A DNA stretch of 64,000 nt from Eopsaltria australis (lineage: Eukaryota; Chordata; Aves; Passeriformes; Petroicidae). The stretch lies in the NCBI GenBank assembly GCA_034509425.1, contig JAVTVJ010001158.1, forward strand, positions 62,001 through 126,000, given 5' to 3'. The translations under genes and the position numbers were made by a program. Below the pieces are notes generated by a model that was not told the DNA's origin, ran no database searches, and saw only the letters and a list, made by a program, of their open reading frames with translations. Below, in pieces: positions 44,796 through 55,903 of the stretch; the first letter of the stretch is position 1, and every line of letters starts with the position of its first letter.

Positions 44796-46469
44796 TCACT
44801 TCCAGGATGTTTTCTTCTGTACTTCTCTTTTTAGTATGCTGTAAACTAACCAGACTGCTAGGAACATAACTAATAAAATTATTACATTTTCAAGGAGAGA
44901 TCTAATCCATGAACTCACATTCCATCCCAACCCTTTAAAAACTTTATCTAACCCGCTTGTAGTCATGTCTTTTTGTTTGTCTTGTGCCTCATGTTCTATG
45001 TGTTTTAACTGACTGATGTCATGTTCTACATCTACAGTTACATTTGGGATGTGGACGCAGAAATGATCAACTTGTTCTTTTAAAAATCCACACACTCTAT
45101 GTTCTTTCAGGAGTAATACATCTAGGGCCAGTCGATTTTGTAAAGTCATTTTGGTAGTAGTTTGTAATTGTATGTTTAGTTGTTTAAATCCTTCCCCGGT
45201 AACCCTTGCTAACCTTTCTACTTGACCGGTAAGTCTGTACATCATTTCTCTGTTCTGGTAATTTGCTACAGGGCCGAACAGAGATTCTAGAGCCCACCCA
45301 AGTTTTACTCCACTAGAGAGTTCTTGCCAAATTTCATCCTGATTTTCATCATTTGAAATCTCTCTCCGTGTTCTTATCTGCAAAAGCTCACATTTTCCGT
45401 GAAATGGGGTCTTTTTCCAAATTGGGTATAAAGTAGGGAGACCTAAAGTAAATTCTTTTACCTTTCCATCAACAGGCAGATGGGTTGTCCAGGTACCATC
45501 ACTTATTGCCCAAACAAATTGTCCTGGGCTGCGAACTGAACTTTTACTACATCCCACCATTGTCCTGTGATTTATATGATCTTGTTTGTGTTTGATTCTT
45601 CTACAGGCACAAGCAAGCTGCATGGCGACTGCCAGTGCCGGCACTTGCTTTATTTCTACATCATCAGACGTGCAATCATAAGTTTTGTTACATGCCCACC
45701 AACTTACTTTATCTGCCCGCATTCTGCTACTAGTGGCAACGTTCGTGACTGTCGGGTCAGTGCCATTTTTGGGGCCTTCCCATTTCAGACACCAAGGGGT
45801 GCTGGCCATATACTAGAATTTTTTAAGTATATTTGGGGAACATGCACTATCCCAGGGTTCCATCTGATCTTTCTTATCTTTTGCTCCACATTTCCATATG
45901 AGGGTAGTCTCTGTGACATTTTCCTTAACCTTTTTATAGTGTGGTAAAAAGCACTGCCATTCCGCAAGGTCAGGATCTTCAATCTCCTCTTCTATGATTT
46001 CTCCTACTCTCCCATGACTTAAAAGACAGTCCTGTTTCCTCATAGGCCTCATCCACTCCCCAACTACCCTCCAAATGTCTTTGACTACTTGCCTGGACTC
46101 GGGTACCTGTTCACATGCAATTGTTTTATTGTCTGGTATTTTGGGCAATTTTGTCGTTATGATTTCCCAGTTTATTGGGTCCCCTGCTGCTTTTGGTATC
46201 GGCAGGCAGGCAGTTATTCTACTGGTGTTTTGTATTTTGGCAAAGTCTATGATTAGTCCAATCATCAAATTTTCAGCTTGATTTGCACTGGGGTCTTTTA
46301 TCACTTGTGGTTTTGCCTGCACCTCTCTCTTCATTCTAGAATGAAGAGTGGTTAGTTGATTTTCCTGCATTCCACATCCTGAAGCAAAATTAATTCCAAC
46401 AGGTAACATTAATGTCAATAAAATGAGCATTGGCACAAGTACTAAACCCATTTTTAAACATTTAAACAC
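44796..46469 (-). pseudogene. env: env of provirus C, one in-frame stop
   Basis: One frame of about 557 codons, broken only by a TAG at 45813-45815. The N-terminus has a signal-like hydrophobic run (VLVPMLILLTLMLPVG). An RTRR motif near 45380 could be the surface/transmembrane cleavage site. The heptad-rich ectodomain contains LQNRLALDVLLLKEH, followed by two cysteines ten residues apart and no Cys-Cys pair. A membrane span (VIILLVMFLAVWLVYSIL) and short basic tail end it. The stop prevents a full product. Confidence 0.8.
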
Positions 46470-46489
46470 ATCTTATCTGCAGTTTCATT

Positions 46490-47143
46490 GGTCCCACAGG
46501 TTGCACAGTCCACAGTTTAGAGTGGGCTTTCTTCACTTGTGTATAATGTATCCAAGGCTCCACTCCAGCTACCTTGACTGCTGTAAAAGTGGCCAACAGG
46601 ACTTCATGGGGTCCACTTCCCCCTTTCTTTCAGCGGTTGTTTGTTCCAAGTTTTGATGTACACTTCGTCTCCCAGGAGCATGTCATGAACTGGATTTTCG
46701 AGAGTCAGTGGCCTATTCCACATGAGGGTGCTCCAAAGCCGAGCTAAAGATTTCCCAAGACATAAAACGTAAATATATACATCTTGTTTCCCCGTGGTAT
46801 GGATGTTTGGGTTGGGCTTGGGAGATTCATATGGTTTCCCATATAATATCTCGTAAGGGCTTACAGACATTCCGCTTCTTGGTTTCACCCTAATTCTCAG
46901 AAGTGCTATAGGTAAAGCTTGTGGCCACTGCAATTTGGCTTCCCGGCATACTTTACTGATCTATCTCTTTAGTGTCTGATTCATCCTCTCTACCTGTCCA
47001 CTTGATTATGGTCTCCATGGTGTGTGGAGGTCCCAAGCTATCCCCAGTAACCTGCTCACTTCTCTTACCATGGTAGCTACAAAGTGAGGACCTCTGTCTG
47101 AAGATATTCCTAAAGGCACCCCAAATATGGGAATTATCCTGCA
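46490..47143 (-). pseudogene. pol: integrase C-terminal half of provirus C
   Basis: Continues integrase after D1: SSDRGPHFVA (second Asp), GQVERMNQTL (Glu), SVSPYEILYGKPYE and PWIHYTQVKKA. There are in-frame stops after TPWRP and after LKR, both explained by C-to-T change in Gln codons, and a frameshift near 46608. Confidence 0.8.
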
Positions 47144-47148
47144 GTAGT

Positions 47149-48101
47149 GTTGAAGGTTAGATTTAGTTCTTTTCCTCAGGATTTTTTCTCCCATGGGTTG
47201 CTAAGACACAAATAACTGGGTACTTAAGAAAAACAAAACACAAGGCTAGAGCCTTTCTCCTTGGCAGGGTGGGGTAGAATTACCCCTCATGAAAGCAAGG
47301 CTTGACTACGCGAGATTTGGAGAGACTGAAAAGCAAGGGCAGGGGGGAGGTCACGCTCTCTTGCTCGGGACCCTCGGAGCTGGACGGTCGGAGCTGCTGT
47401 CTATTGAACCCACGGCCCCCTGAGAAGCCAGCGCGGAGCTGCCAGTCTGTCTGCTGTGAGTCTCTTTCCTCTCTGCCCATCGGGAGCTGCCTGCCACCAG
47501 CCTGTCTCTCCCCCCGCTCCTCCTCGCTGCTCCGAGTTTCCTCGCTACATTGTGGCGGGGTTTCCTCCCTGCACGTCGAGACCTCTTGCCGTCCCAGCTC
47601 CCTGTGTCCGGGGATCCTGCTGTGGCACCGACACCAGCTGCCCCCCCCGAGGGTCTGTGGAACAAGGGCTCTCCTCCATCCTTCCCTGCCTCGGGCAGCC
47701 ACCATTTGCCATGTGCTACCTGAGCTCACGCCGGAGCACCCCCTGCAGGCACCGGGGAATCATCACACCCAGAGCGCCCCTGCAGCCACCAGGGAATCAC
47801 CACCCCCAGAGCGCCCCTGCAAGCTGCGACTGGAACTGCACCAAAAGGAAAAGGTGCCTAGAAGCCGAGCAGGCTGCCACTGGGTTTCTGGTTCTGTTTG
47901 TTGGTCAACGTTATAGTTGTTGTTATTTGTTATCCTTGTTTTAGATAGTAGTAAAGAACTGTTATTCCTATTCCCATATCTTTGCCTGAGAGCCTCTTGA
48001 TTTCAAATTTATAATAGTTCGGAGGGAGAAGGGTTACAGTTTCCCATTCCAAGGGAGGCTCCTGCCTTCCTTAACAGACACCTGTCCTTCAAACCGAGAC
48101 A
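47149..48101. mobile_element. Solo LTR D1 (family D), in integrase of provirus C
   Basis: 953 bp, TGTTGAAGG...CGAGACA, flanked by the 5-bp duplication AGTAG (47144-47148 and 48102-48106). Inverted relative to D2 and D3. Which strand is sense is unsettled. Confidence 0.9.
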
Positions 48102-48106
48102 AGTAG

Positions 48107-50604
48107 CCACTATACTGACTCTTTTGCCTGATTGGTGCTACAGGGAAAGGCTTCGGGCCATCCTGAAAATGTGTCAGCCCCCACTAACAGATATTTGTAC
48201 CCTTGAGTTTTTGGTAATTCTACAAAATCTACTTGCCAATAATCTCCTGGTTCTATCCCCACCTGACGTCTCCCCAGCTGTGCCTGTCGTCTAGCTACTG
48301 GATTGTTTTTCAAGCAAATTTCACATTTTGACATTATTGATTTTGCCATTGTTAGCATCCGTACTGAGATTACACTTCGTTTTAACATTTTTACCACTGC
48401 TTCTGCTCCCCAGTGACACTCGTTGTGTTTCATCTGTAGGACTTCTCTCATTATCAAGGGGGGTAGCATTATTTTTCCTTGTGTAGTTACATACCACCCT
48501 TCTGAATTCTTCTGTGCATTTAGCAGATGTCCCATCTTCTCATCTTCTGTTGAATATTTTGGCTCTGAAGGTAAATTGAATTGAGATACATTAGGTTTTG
48601 TGGGTATCAATGCCATTGTTATTTGCACCTCTCGAGCAACCTGTCGAGCTGTCCAGTCTGCCTTTCGATTGCTCTCACAAATCTTGGTGTTCCCTGATTG
48701 ATGTGCTTTGCAGTGTATAATTGCTACTTGTTTGGGTTTTTGTATGGCTTTTATCAATTGCAGAACTGCATCTTGATGTTTGATATGTGTTCCCTGGGAG
48801 GATAGCAACCCTCTCTCTTTCCACAGTGCCCCATGTACATGGATGATCCAGAAAGCAAATTTGGAGTCAGTCCAAATATTTACCTTCTTCCCTTGACTCA
48901 ATTCTAATGCTCTGGTTAAGGCCACTAGTTCTGCCCTCTGGGCAGATGTATTTGGTGGCAATGCTTTTGCTTCTGCTACAGTACTGATTGTTGTTATCGC
49001 ATATCCAGCGTATCTGGTCCCATTCTCCATGAAGCTGCTTCCGTCTGTGAATAACTCCCAGTCCGGTTCCTCCAGCGGGACGTCTTTCAGGTCTTCTCTC
49101 ACTGAGTAGGTGTATTCTATTACCTCTATGCAGTCATGCTCTAGTGGGCCTTCCTCAGCTGTAATACTTAGGAACAAGGCTGGATTCAAAAGGTTAGTTG
49201 TCTTTAGTGTGACATCATCCTGCTCGGTCAGGATTACCTGGAATTTTATCATCCTGCTCGGAGATAGCCAATGGCCCCCCTTTTGCTCTAAAACAGTGGT
49301 GACCATGTGCGGCACATAGACATCTATGTGTCTCCCTATTGTGAGCTTCCTGGCTTCTTGTATCAGTATCACAGTGGCTGCAACTGCTCTCAGACATGCA
49401 GGCCACCCGGCACTTCCATTGTCCCGCTGTTTGGAGAAATAGCCTACCGGCCTTTTCCAGCTCCCCAGACATTGGGTCAGGACTCCCAGTGCCAGGCGTT
49501 GCCTTTCATGTACGAACAGTTGAAGGTCTTTGGACAAATCAGGTAATCCTAACGCCGGAGCCATTGTCAGTGCTTCTTTCAATTTCAGGAAGGCTTCCTT
49601 CTGTGCTTTGCCCCAGCTGAACGGCTGCGTCTTCTGGGCTTCATACAGGGGCTTGGCAATGAGGCCATAGTCCATGATCCACAGGCGGCACCATCCTGCC
49701 ATCCCCAAGAAGACTCGCAGCTCGTGGAGATTCTGGGGCTCTGGAATAGCACAAATAGCTTGGATACGGTTAGTACCTAGTTTTCTTTGTCCTTGTGAAA
49801 TTTCACATCCCAGGTAAATTACAGTCTGTTGGGCAATTTGTGCTTTTTCCTTAGACACTTTGTATCCTCCCACGCCCAGTGAGTTTAAAATCTCAGTTGT
49901 TACCTTAATGCAGGTTGCCTTTTCTTCTGTTGCTATTAGTATATAATCAACGTATTGTAGCAAAAGGTATTGATCTCTCGGTACCTGCCCTTGGTTGGTC
50001 CAGATCTCCAGCTCCTTTGTCAGTTGTTTCCCAAATAGTGTCGGGGAGTTTTTATAACCCATCGGGAGATGGGTCCAAGCAAGCTGGGTCTTTCTTCCGT
50101 TTTCTGGATTTTCCCATTCAAAGGCAAACAGCTTCCTGCTTTCTTTGTCAAGGGGGATGCAGAAAAAGGCATCTTTTAAATCAATTACAGTAAACCACTT
50201 ATATATCTCCTTTACGGATGCTAACAATGTATAAGGATTAGCAACTACGGGGTATATGTCCTTGGTTATTTGATTTATTGCCCTTAGGTCCTGTACTAAC
50301 CTGTAATCCCCACTGGGTTTCTTCACCGCAAATATTGGTGTGTTATATTCTGATTCACATTCCTCTAAAATCTGATATTTTAGAAATTTATCGATAGTCT
50401 TTGCTATTCCCTGCCGTGCCTCTGGTTTTATAGGGTATTGTTCGATTTGCACAGTTTTTGCTCCCTCTTTTAGCTCTACATGGACTGGTTGTGCTAACTT
50501 AGATTTTCCGGGTATCTCTGTTTCCCATACTGAGGGTATTAGTGCATCTTCTACTTCCTTAGGGATTCCTGCGACTGGTTTCTCTTTTATCATTAGAATT
50601 TTCC
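48107..50604 (-). pseudogene. pol: pol of provirus C: RT, RNase H, integrase N-terminal half
   Basis: An 827-codon open frame. RT shows VKKPSGDYRLVQDLRAIN and VIDLKDAFFCIPL; the catalytic YVDD reads YVDY (49943-49954). RNase H has FTDGSSF, RAELVAL and WTDSKFAF intact. Integrase has CEICLKNN zinc cysteines and WQVDF, and ends at the D1 insertion. The frame is -1 relative to gag-pro, with a GGGAAAA heptamer at the junction (50599-50605). Confidence 0.88.
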
Positions 50605-52490
50605 CATGTTTGTCTCTGGTATTTTCATTAACAATTCCCCATTCTCAAAAGTTATTACCGCATCAAGCTTTGCTAGTAAGTCCCTGCCCAGGAGGGGAAT
50701 TGGGCATTCTGGGACATACAAGAATTCATGAGTTAACACTTTGTTCCCAAAGCACAAATCTAGGGGTTGCAGGAATGGCCGACTTTCCTCCTTCCCTGTG
50801 GCCCCAATTATTGTGGTGGATCTGTTCCCAATCTGCCCCTCTAGATCATTTAAAACTGAATGAGTAGCCCCAGTGTCAACCAAAAATTTCACAGCCTTTT
50901 CCCCAAGTTGTATAGTTACTAAAGGCTCTTGAGATATAGCCGGCCCTGTCCCAGAATATAATACCATCACCTTGGCAACTTCTTCCTGCTGGAACTCCTT
51001 ACATTGGCCAAACTGGCTTGGGCATTCCCGTTTCCAATGCCCAGGGAGATGGCAATAAGCACATTCATTAAAAGCCAATGGTCTCCTGCGGCCCCTCCCA
51101 AACCCACCTCTCCCTGCTCCTCTGCCTCGGCCCCCCCTGGTACCTCCCCTTGAATTCCCTTGTAACACTGCCAAGAGCTGTCCCTGCTTTTTATTAATTT
51201 CCTTGTCCCTGCTATTGTAAACTTTCCAAGCCACCTCAAGTAATTTGTCCAAATTTCTCAACTCTTCCCCTTCCAGTTTCTGTAATTTCTTTCTAATATC
51301 ATCCTGTGATTGACCGAGAAAAATAAAAGCAAGTTGAACTTTGGCTTGTTCTGTGTCTACCTGGAGGTCAGTGTATTTCCTGGCCGCCTCTTTGAGTCTC
51401 TCTAAAAATGCAGTGGGGGATTCCTCCTTCTCCTGCCTTATTTCATATAACTTAGCCCAATTCATAGTTTTAGGTATAGCATTTTGAACTCCTATTTGAA
51501 CCCACTCTTGGTATCTCCTTAGCTTCCTCATGTCAAGGGGGTCGTTAGGGTCCCACAATGGATCCTCAGAGGGAAAATTATTATCTAGAGTCCCTGTCAC
51601 CAGTCCCTGATGAATATCTTCCCTTGCCCAGTCCTTCGCTGCCCTAAACATCATCTCCTTCTCACTAGATTCCATTAGAGTGTCTAATATCACTTGGATA
51701 TCATCCCAATCTGGGTTCTGTGTTTTCATGATCATTTTCACCACTCTGGCTACCTTATCAGGATTCTCCCTATAAGTCCCGGCTGATTGTTTCCATATTA
51801 CTAGGTCATTGGGAGATAATGGTACTTTTACAAAAACTGGCCCTTCCACACCTACCCTTTGCCTTAAAGGAGCAATTAAAGTTTCCTTCTGTTTGTCTGC
51901 TCTCGACAGACCCCTCCCCGTCCTGGGCCAACCTGGGGCTAATCTGGAGCATGTCCAGTGGGCTATTGGTCCATCCTCATCACTTTCACTACTATCAACC
52001 CCTTCTGCACCCCCTCCCCCATACCCCCGTACTGTAACTAATCTTTGGTTAGTTCTGGGTAACGGCAATACAGTGGTGTCATAATCAGGCGTAAGGGGAG
52101 AACCTTCTTGGGACCCCGAGGGAGGCATAGGTTGGAAAGTGGTATCAGGTGTCAGTGGCAGGGGTGGGGGAGGGGTATCGGGTGTCGGTGGGAGAGGTGG
52201 GTACAGTGGTGGGTATTTATGGGCAGGTATAGGTGGGGAAAGGGGGGGTCCGTGAGCAGGAGGGGTAAATGGGTCAGTAACAAAGGAAGGAGTAGCTGGG
52301 TTAGGTGAAATGGGACCTGATGAAGTAAAGCTAGATTCCTTTGATGTTGCTGGAGCCACCGACAAGTCACCCTCCATGTCATCTTTCCGAATTAAACTTT
52401 CATTCAATGCCAAATTTTCCATACAACGTTATCCTTCAACACATGCTACACATTTATCATTGTTAGGTACTGTAGTAACAGTTAAGCCTC
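50593..52490 (-). pseudogene. gag: gag-pro of provirus C: p12-like region, capsid, nucleocapsid, protease
   Basis: A 609-codon open frame with a proline-rich p12-like region holding a PPLY late-domain motif, a gamma-type capsid (QEWVQIGVQNAIP, EESPTAFLERLKEA), an RGG-rich nucleocapsid with one CCHC knuckle (CAYCHLPGHWKREC) and protease VDTGATHSVL. Gag and protease are continuous without a stop. The matrix lies far away at 58225-58545 because of insertions. Confidence 0.87.
50599..50605 (-). promoter_or_regulatory. Candidate -1 frameshift site GGGAAAA (provirus C)
   Basis: Minus strand ATG-GGA-AAA-TTC-TAA: the heptamer G-GGA-AAA sits in the gag-pro frame six bases before its stop, and a -1 slip enters the pol frame exactly. 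A simple one-base indel would look the same. Confidence 0.4.
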
Positions 52491-52548
52491 TGTCTTGGTT
52501 TGAAAGAGAGGTGTCTGTTAAGGAAGGCAGGAGCCTCCCTTGGAATGG
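51966..52548. repeat. Direct repeat, copy 1 (583 bp)
   Basis: Apparently identical to 56730-57312 (offset 4764). It contains gag p12-like sequence plus the first 58 bp of solo LTR D2. The two copies bracket the 4.18-kb element E. Confidence 0.88.
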
Positions 52549-53608
52549 TGTCGTGGGTTGACCCCGGCCAGGTGCCCGGTGCCCACTCAGTCACTCGATA
52601 GAGGGGGCCCACAAGTTGACTATAGCCTGGAATGTGCATTCTCCAGAATCCTACAAGGCCCAGGAAAGCTTGTGTTTCTTTCTTAGTAACTGGTGGAGAC
52701 ATATTGGCAATTTTGTCAACCACCTCTGTAGGCACATGACGGCGCCCATCCTGCCATTTTATTCCTAGAAACTGGATTTCCTGTGCATGTCCCTTCACCT
52801 TACTTTGTTTTATGGCAAGACCAGCTTTCAGAAGAATTTGGATTATTTTCTTCCCTTTTTCAAAAACTTCTCCTGCTGTATCACCCCACACAATGATATC
52901 ATCTATATATTGCAGGTGTTCCGGAGCTCCACCCTGTTCCAGAGCAGCCTGGATCAGGCCATGGCAGATGGTGGGGCTGTGTCTCCACCCCTGGGGCAGT
53001 CGGTTCCAAGTGTACTGGACACCCCTCCAAGTGAAAGCAAATTGTGGCCTGCACTCTGCCGCCAGAGGGATTGAGAAAAATGCATTAGCTATGTCAATCG
53101 TTGCATACCATTTGGCTGCTTTTGACTCTAGCTCATATTGGAGGTCCAACATGTCTGGTACAACAGCACTTAGAGGTGGTGTGACTTCATTCAGGCCCCG
53201 ATAGTCCACTGTCAGCCGCCATTCCCCATTTGACTTCCGCATTGGCCATATGGGGCTGTTGAAGGGTGAGCGGGTCCTGCTGATAACTCCTTGGCTCTCC
53301 AGTCGACGAATTAGTTCATGGATAGGAGTCACGGAGTCCCGGTTGGTACGATACGGCCTCCGGTGCACTGTCCTGGTAGCAATCGGTACTTGCTGATCTT
53401 CCACCTGCAGCAATCCTACGATGAAGGGATCTTCTGAGAGGCCAGGCAGGGTGGATAACTGTTTGATCTTCTCTGTATTCACTGCAGCTATGCCAAAGGC
53501 CCATCGATATCCCTTTGGATCCTTAAAATACCCTCTCCTGAGGTAGTCGATGCCAAGGATACAAGGGGCCTCTGGGCCAGTCACGATAGGGTGCCTTTGC
53601 CATCTGTC
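52549..53608 (-). pseudogene. pol: RT of element E
   Basis: Open frame with GIDYLRRGYFKDPKG after protease, then RT: SPFNSPIWPMRKSNGEWRLT, VDYRGLNEV, YATIDIANAFFSIPL, the YIDD catalytic motif (QYIDDIIVWG) and FLGLVGFWR. The sequence looks spuma/ERVL-like. It ends abruptly in inverted LTR-like sequence. Confidence 0.85.
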
Positions 53609-53613
53609 CCCTG

Positions 53614-54620
53614 TGTCCTGGTTTGAAGGACAGGTGTCTGTTAAGGAAGGCAGGAGCTTCCCTTGGAATGGGAAACTGTAACCCCTCTCCCTCCGAATTA
53701 TTATAAATTTGAAATCAAGAGGTTCTCAGGCAAAGATATGGGAATAGGAATAACAGTTCTTTACTACTATCTAAAACAAGGATAACAAATAACAACAACT
53801 ATAACGTTGACCAACAAACAGAACCAGAAACCCAGTGGCAGCCTGCTTGGCTTCAGGCACCTTTTCCCTTCGGTGCAGTTCCAGTCACAGCCGGCAGGGG
53901 CGCTCTGGGTGTGATGATTCCCCGGTGGCTGCAGGGGCGCTCTGGGTGTGGTGATTCCTCGGTGGCTGCAGGGGGCGCTCTGGGTGTGATGATTCTCTCG
54001 TGGCTGCAGGGGCGCTCTGGGTGTGATGATTCCTCGGTGGCTGCAGGGGGTGCTCCGGCGTGAGCTCAGGTAGCACACGGCAAATGGCGACTGCCCGAAG
54101 CACGGAGGGATGGAGGAGAGCCCTTGCTCCACAGGCCCTCGGGAGGGGCAGCTGGTGTCGGTGCTACAGCAGGATCCCCGGACACAGGGAGCTGGGACGG
54201 TAAGGGGTCTCCACGTGCAGGGAAAAACCCCGCCACAATGTAGCAGAGAAAACTCAGAGCGGGCTGGTGGCAGGCAGGTCGGCTCCGGATGGGGCAGAGG
54301 ACAGAGACTCACAGCAGACAGACCGGCAGCTCCGCGCTGGCTTCTCAGGGGGCCGTGGGTTCAGCAGACAGCAGCTCTGACCGTCCCGCTCCGAGGGTCC
54401 CGAGCAAGAGAGAGTGACCTCCCCCCTGCCCTTGCTTTTCAGTCTCTCCAAATCTCGCGTTGTCAGGCTCTGCTTCCATGAGGGGCAATTTTGCCCCACC
54501 CTGCCAAGGAGAAAGGCTCTAGCCTTGTGCTTTGTTTCTCTTAAGTACCCAGTCATTTGTCTCTTAGCAACCCATGGGAGAAAAATTCCTGAGGAAAAGA
54601 ACTAGATCCAACCTTCAACA
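53614..54620. mobile_element. Solo LTR D3 (family D), in protease of element E
   Basis: 1007 bp, TGTCCTGG...TTCAACA, with the 5-bp duplication CCCTG (53609-53613 and 54621-54625). Same orientation as D2. Confidence 0.9.
53883..54060. repeat. Short tandem repeat inside LTR D3
   Basis: About four units of 38-40 bp containing GGGGCGCTCTGGGTGTGATGAT and GGTGGCTGCA. D1 and D2 hold fewer units, which accounts for much of the LTR length differences. Confidence 0.75.
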
Positions 54621-54625
54621 CCCTG

Positions 54626-54854
54626 TTAAGCTCACCTCAGCTTTTACTACCGACAACTCCCGGCATCCCCCTGTCACTCCAGAGATCCAGATGGCTTCTG
54701 CACTCTTGTGCCTTGATGGCATCAGTGTACACTGTGCACCAGTGTCCACTAAAGCTTTGTACTTCTGTGGATCTGATGTGCCAGGCCCTCGAATCCACAC
54801 CGTCCAGTATACCCGGTCATCCCTTTCCTCCTCCTGGCCGGAGGCAGGGACCCT
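54626..54854 (-). pseudogene. pro: Protease start of element E
   Basis: ALVDTGAQCTLMPS carries the retroviral Asp-Thr-Gly site. It is in the same frame as the gag segment upstream, separated only by TAG at 54855-54857, and is cut by D3. Confidence 0.78.
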
Positions 54855-55900
54855 CTATTCCTGTTCTTGGTCAGAGTATTCACTGTCTGACCTTTGTGAG
54901 GCCAAATCAGAAGTTCCCTCCTCAGGACTGTAGGAAACAGTTTTAGTTTTCTTATATCTGGGAAATCGCTGATTGTCTTCTGGTCTCTCTGTGGTAACTA
55001 CACTGACAGTCTTCTTGGGTGGCCCCTTCTTAACAGGTCTCTTCCCCCTCAGTTCTCGGACCCGGGCGCTCAGCTTAGAGGTGGGTTCACCATCCCATTT
55101 CCTCATGTCCTCTCCATGCTCACGCAGGAAAAACCAGAGCTCGTTAGGTGGCCTGTTCTTGGGGATTCCTTTCCCTCTGACTGGGGTTGGAGAGGAGCGA
55201 TCTCTTGGGCTACTTCTAAAAGTTGGGCTGGTGGCTCGCAGGGATGAGGGAGCGCCCAGAGTTTCTTCTACATTTCGGAGCCAGGCGGACGCCAACTCTA
55301 CAGTTGGTGTATCCATTTTTGGGTAATAAAGTGCCGCCAAGCTGCTGGAATATGATGCTGGGGCACCTTGAACCACCTTCCTCCACATGGCAAGTGTACA
55401 AGGGATATCCTCTGGATCTATAGTGACGCTATCATCCTTTAGATCACTATAGACAATTTCCAGCACTGCTAATTCTCTCAAGTACTGGATACCTTCATCC
55501 ACATTGGTCCACTTCCCTGGGGACTTTACAAGATCATCCTTAAAAGGATATCTTGCCTTCACACTTGAAAGAAGCCGTCTCAAGAGGCTAGAAGTTGCTC
55601 CTTCCTTTGCAAGTCCTCTTTCAATTTCCCGATCCCTAGCAAGGGATCCCAGCTGTTGGGCTTCATGACCTTCTAACTGCTGACTATCGGCCCCATTATC
55701 CCAGCATCGCAGCAGCCATGCAGGAATCCTCTCACCTGACTGGCGGCTGTAATCCTTTCGCAAGTCTCGAAGTTCTGATGGGGTCAGGGACCGAGTAACT
55801 TTGGTCTCCTGTTTAATCTGCCTCACTCCCTTCGATTCCTTTGCTGAGGGACCTGCCTCTTGATCTAGCCCCATCTCTTCTTCCTCTTCTTCTTCTTCTC
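54855..55900 (-). pseudogene. gag: gag of element E, capsid part
   Basis: Begins with an acidic Glu run (near 55890), then SLTPSELRDLRKDYSRQSGER and WLLRCWDNGA and a helical capsid-like body, and ends acidic at SDQEQE. The ELxxLxKxYSR pattern is shared with the gag of provirus A2 (TELAKLQKEYSRTQKE), fitting class III. Confidence 0.75.
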
Positions 55901-55903
55901 TTA

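Noticed and set aside
47302..47944. Cys/Pro-rich frames inside LTR D1 (and equivalents in D2, D3) as genes
   Set aside because: They lie within solo LTRs and change frame between copies.
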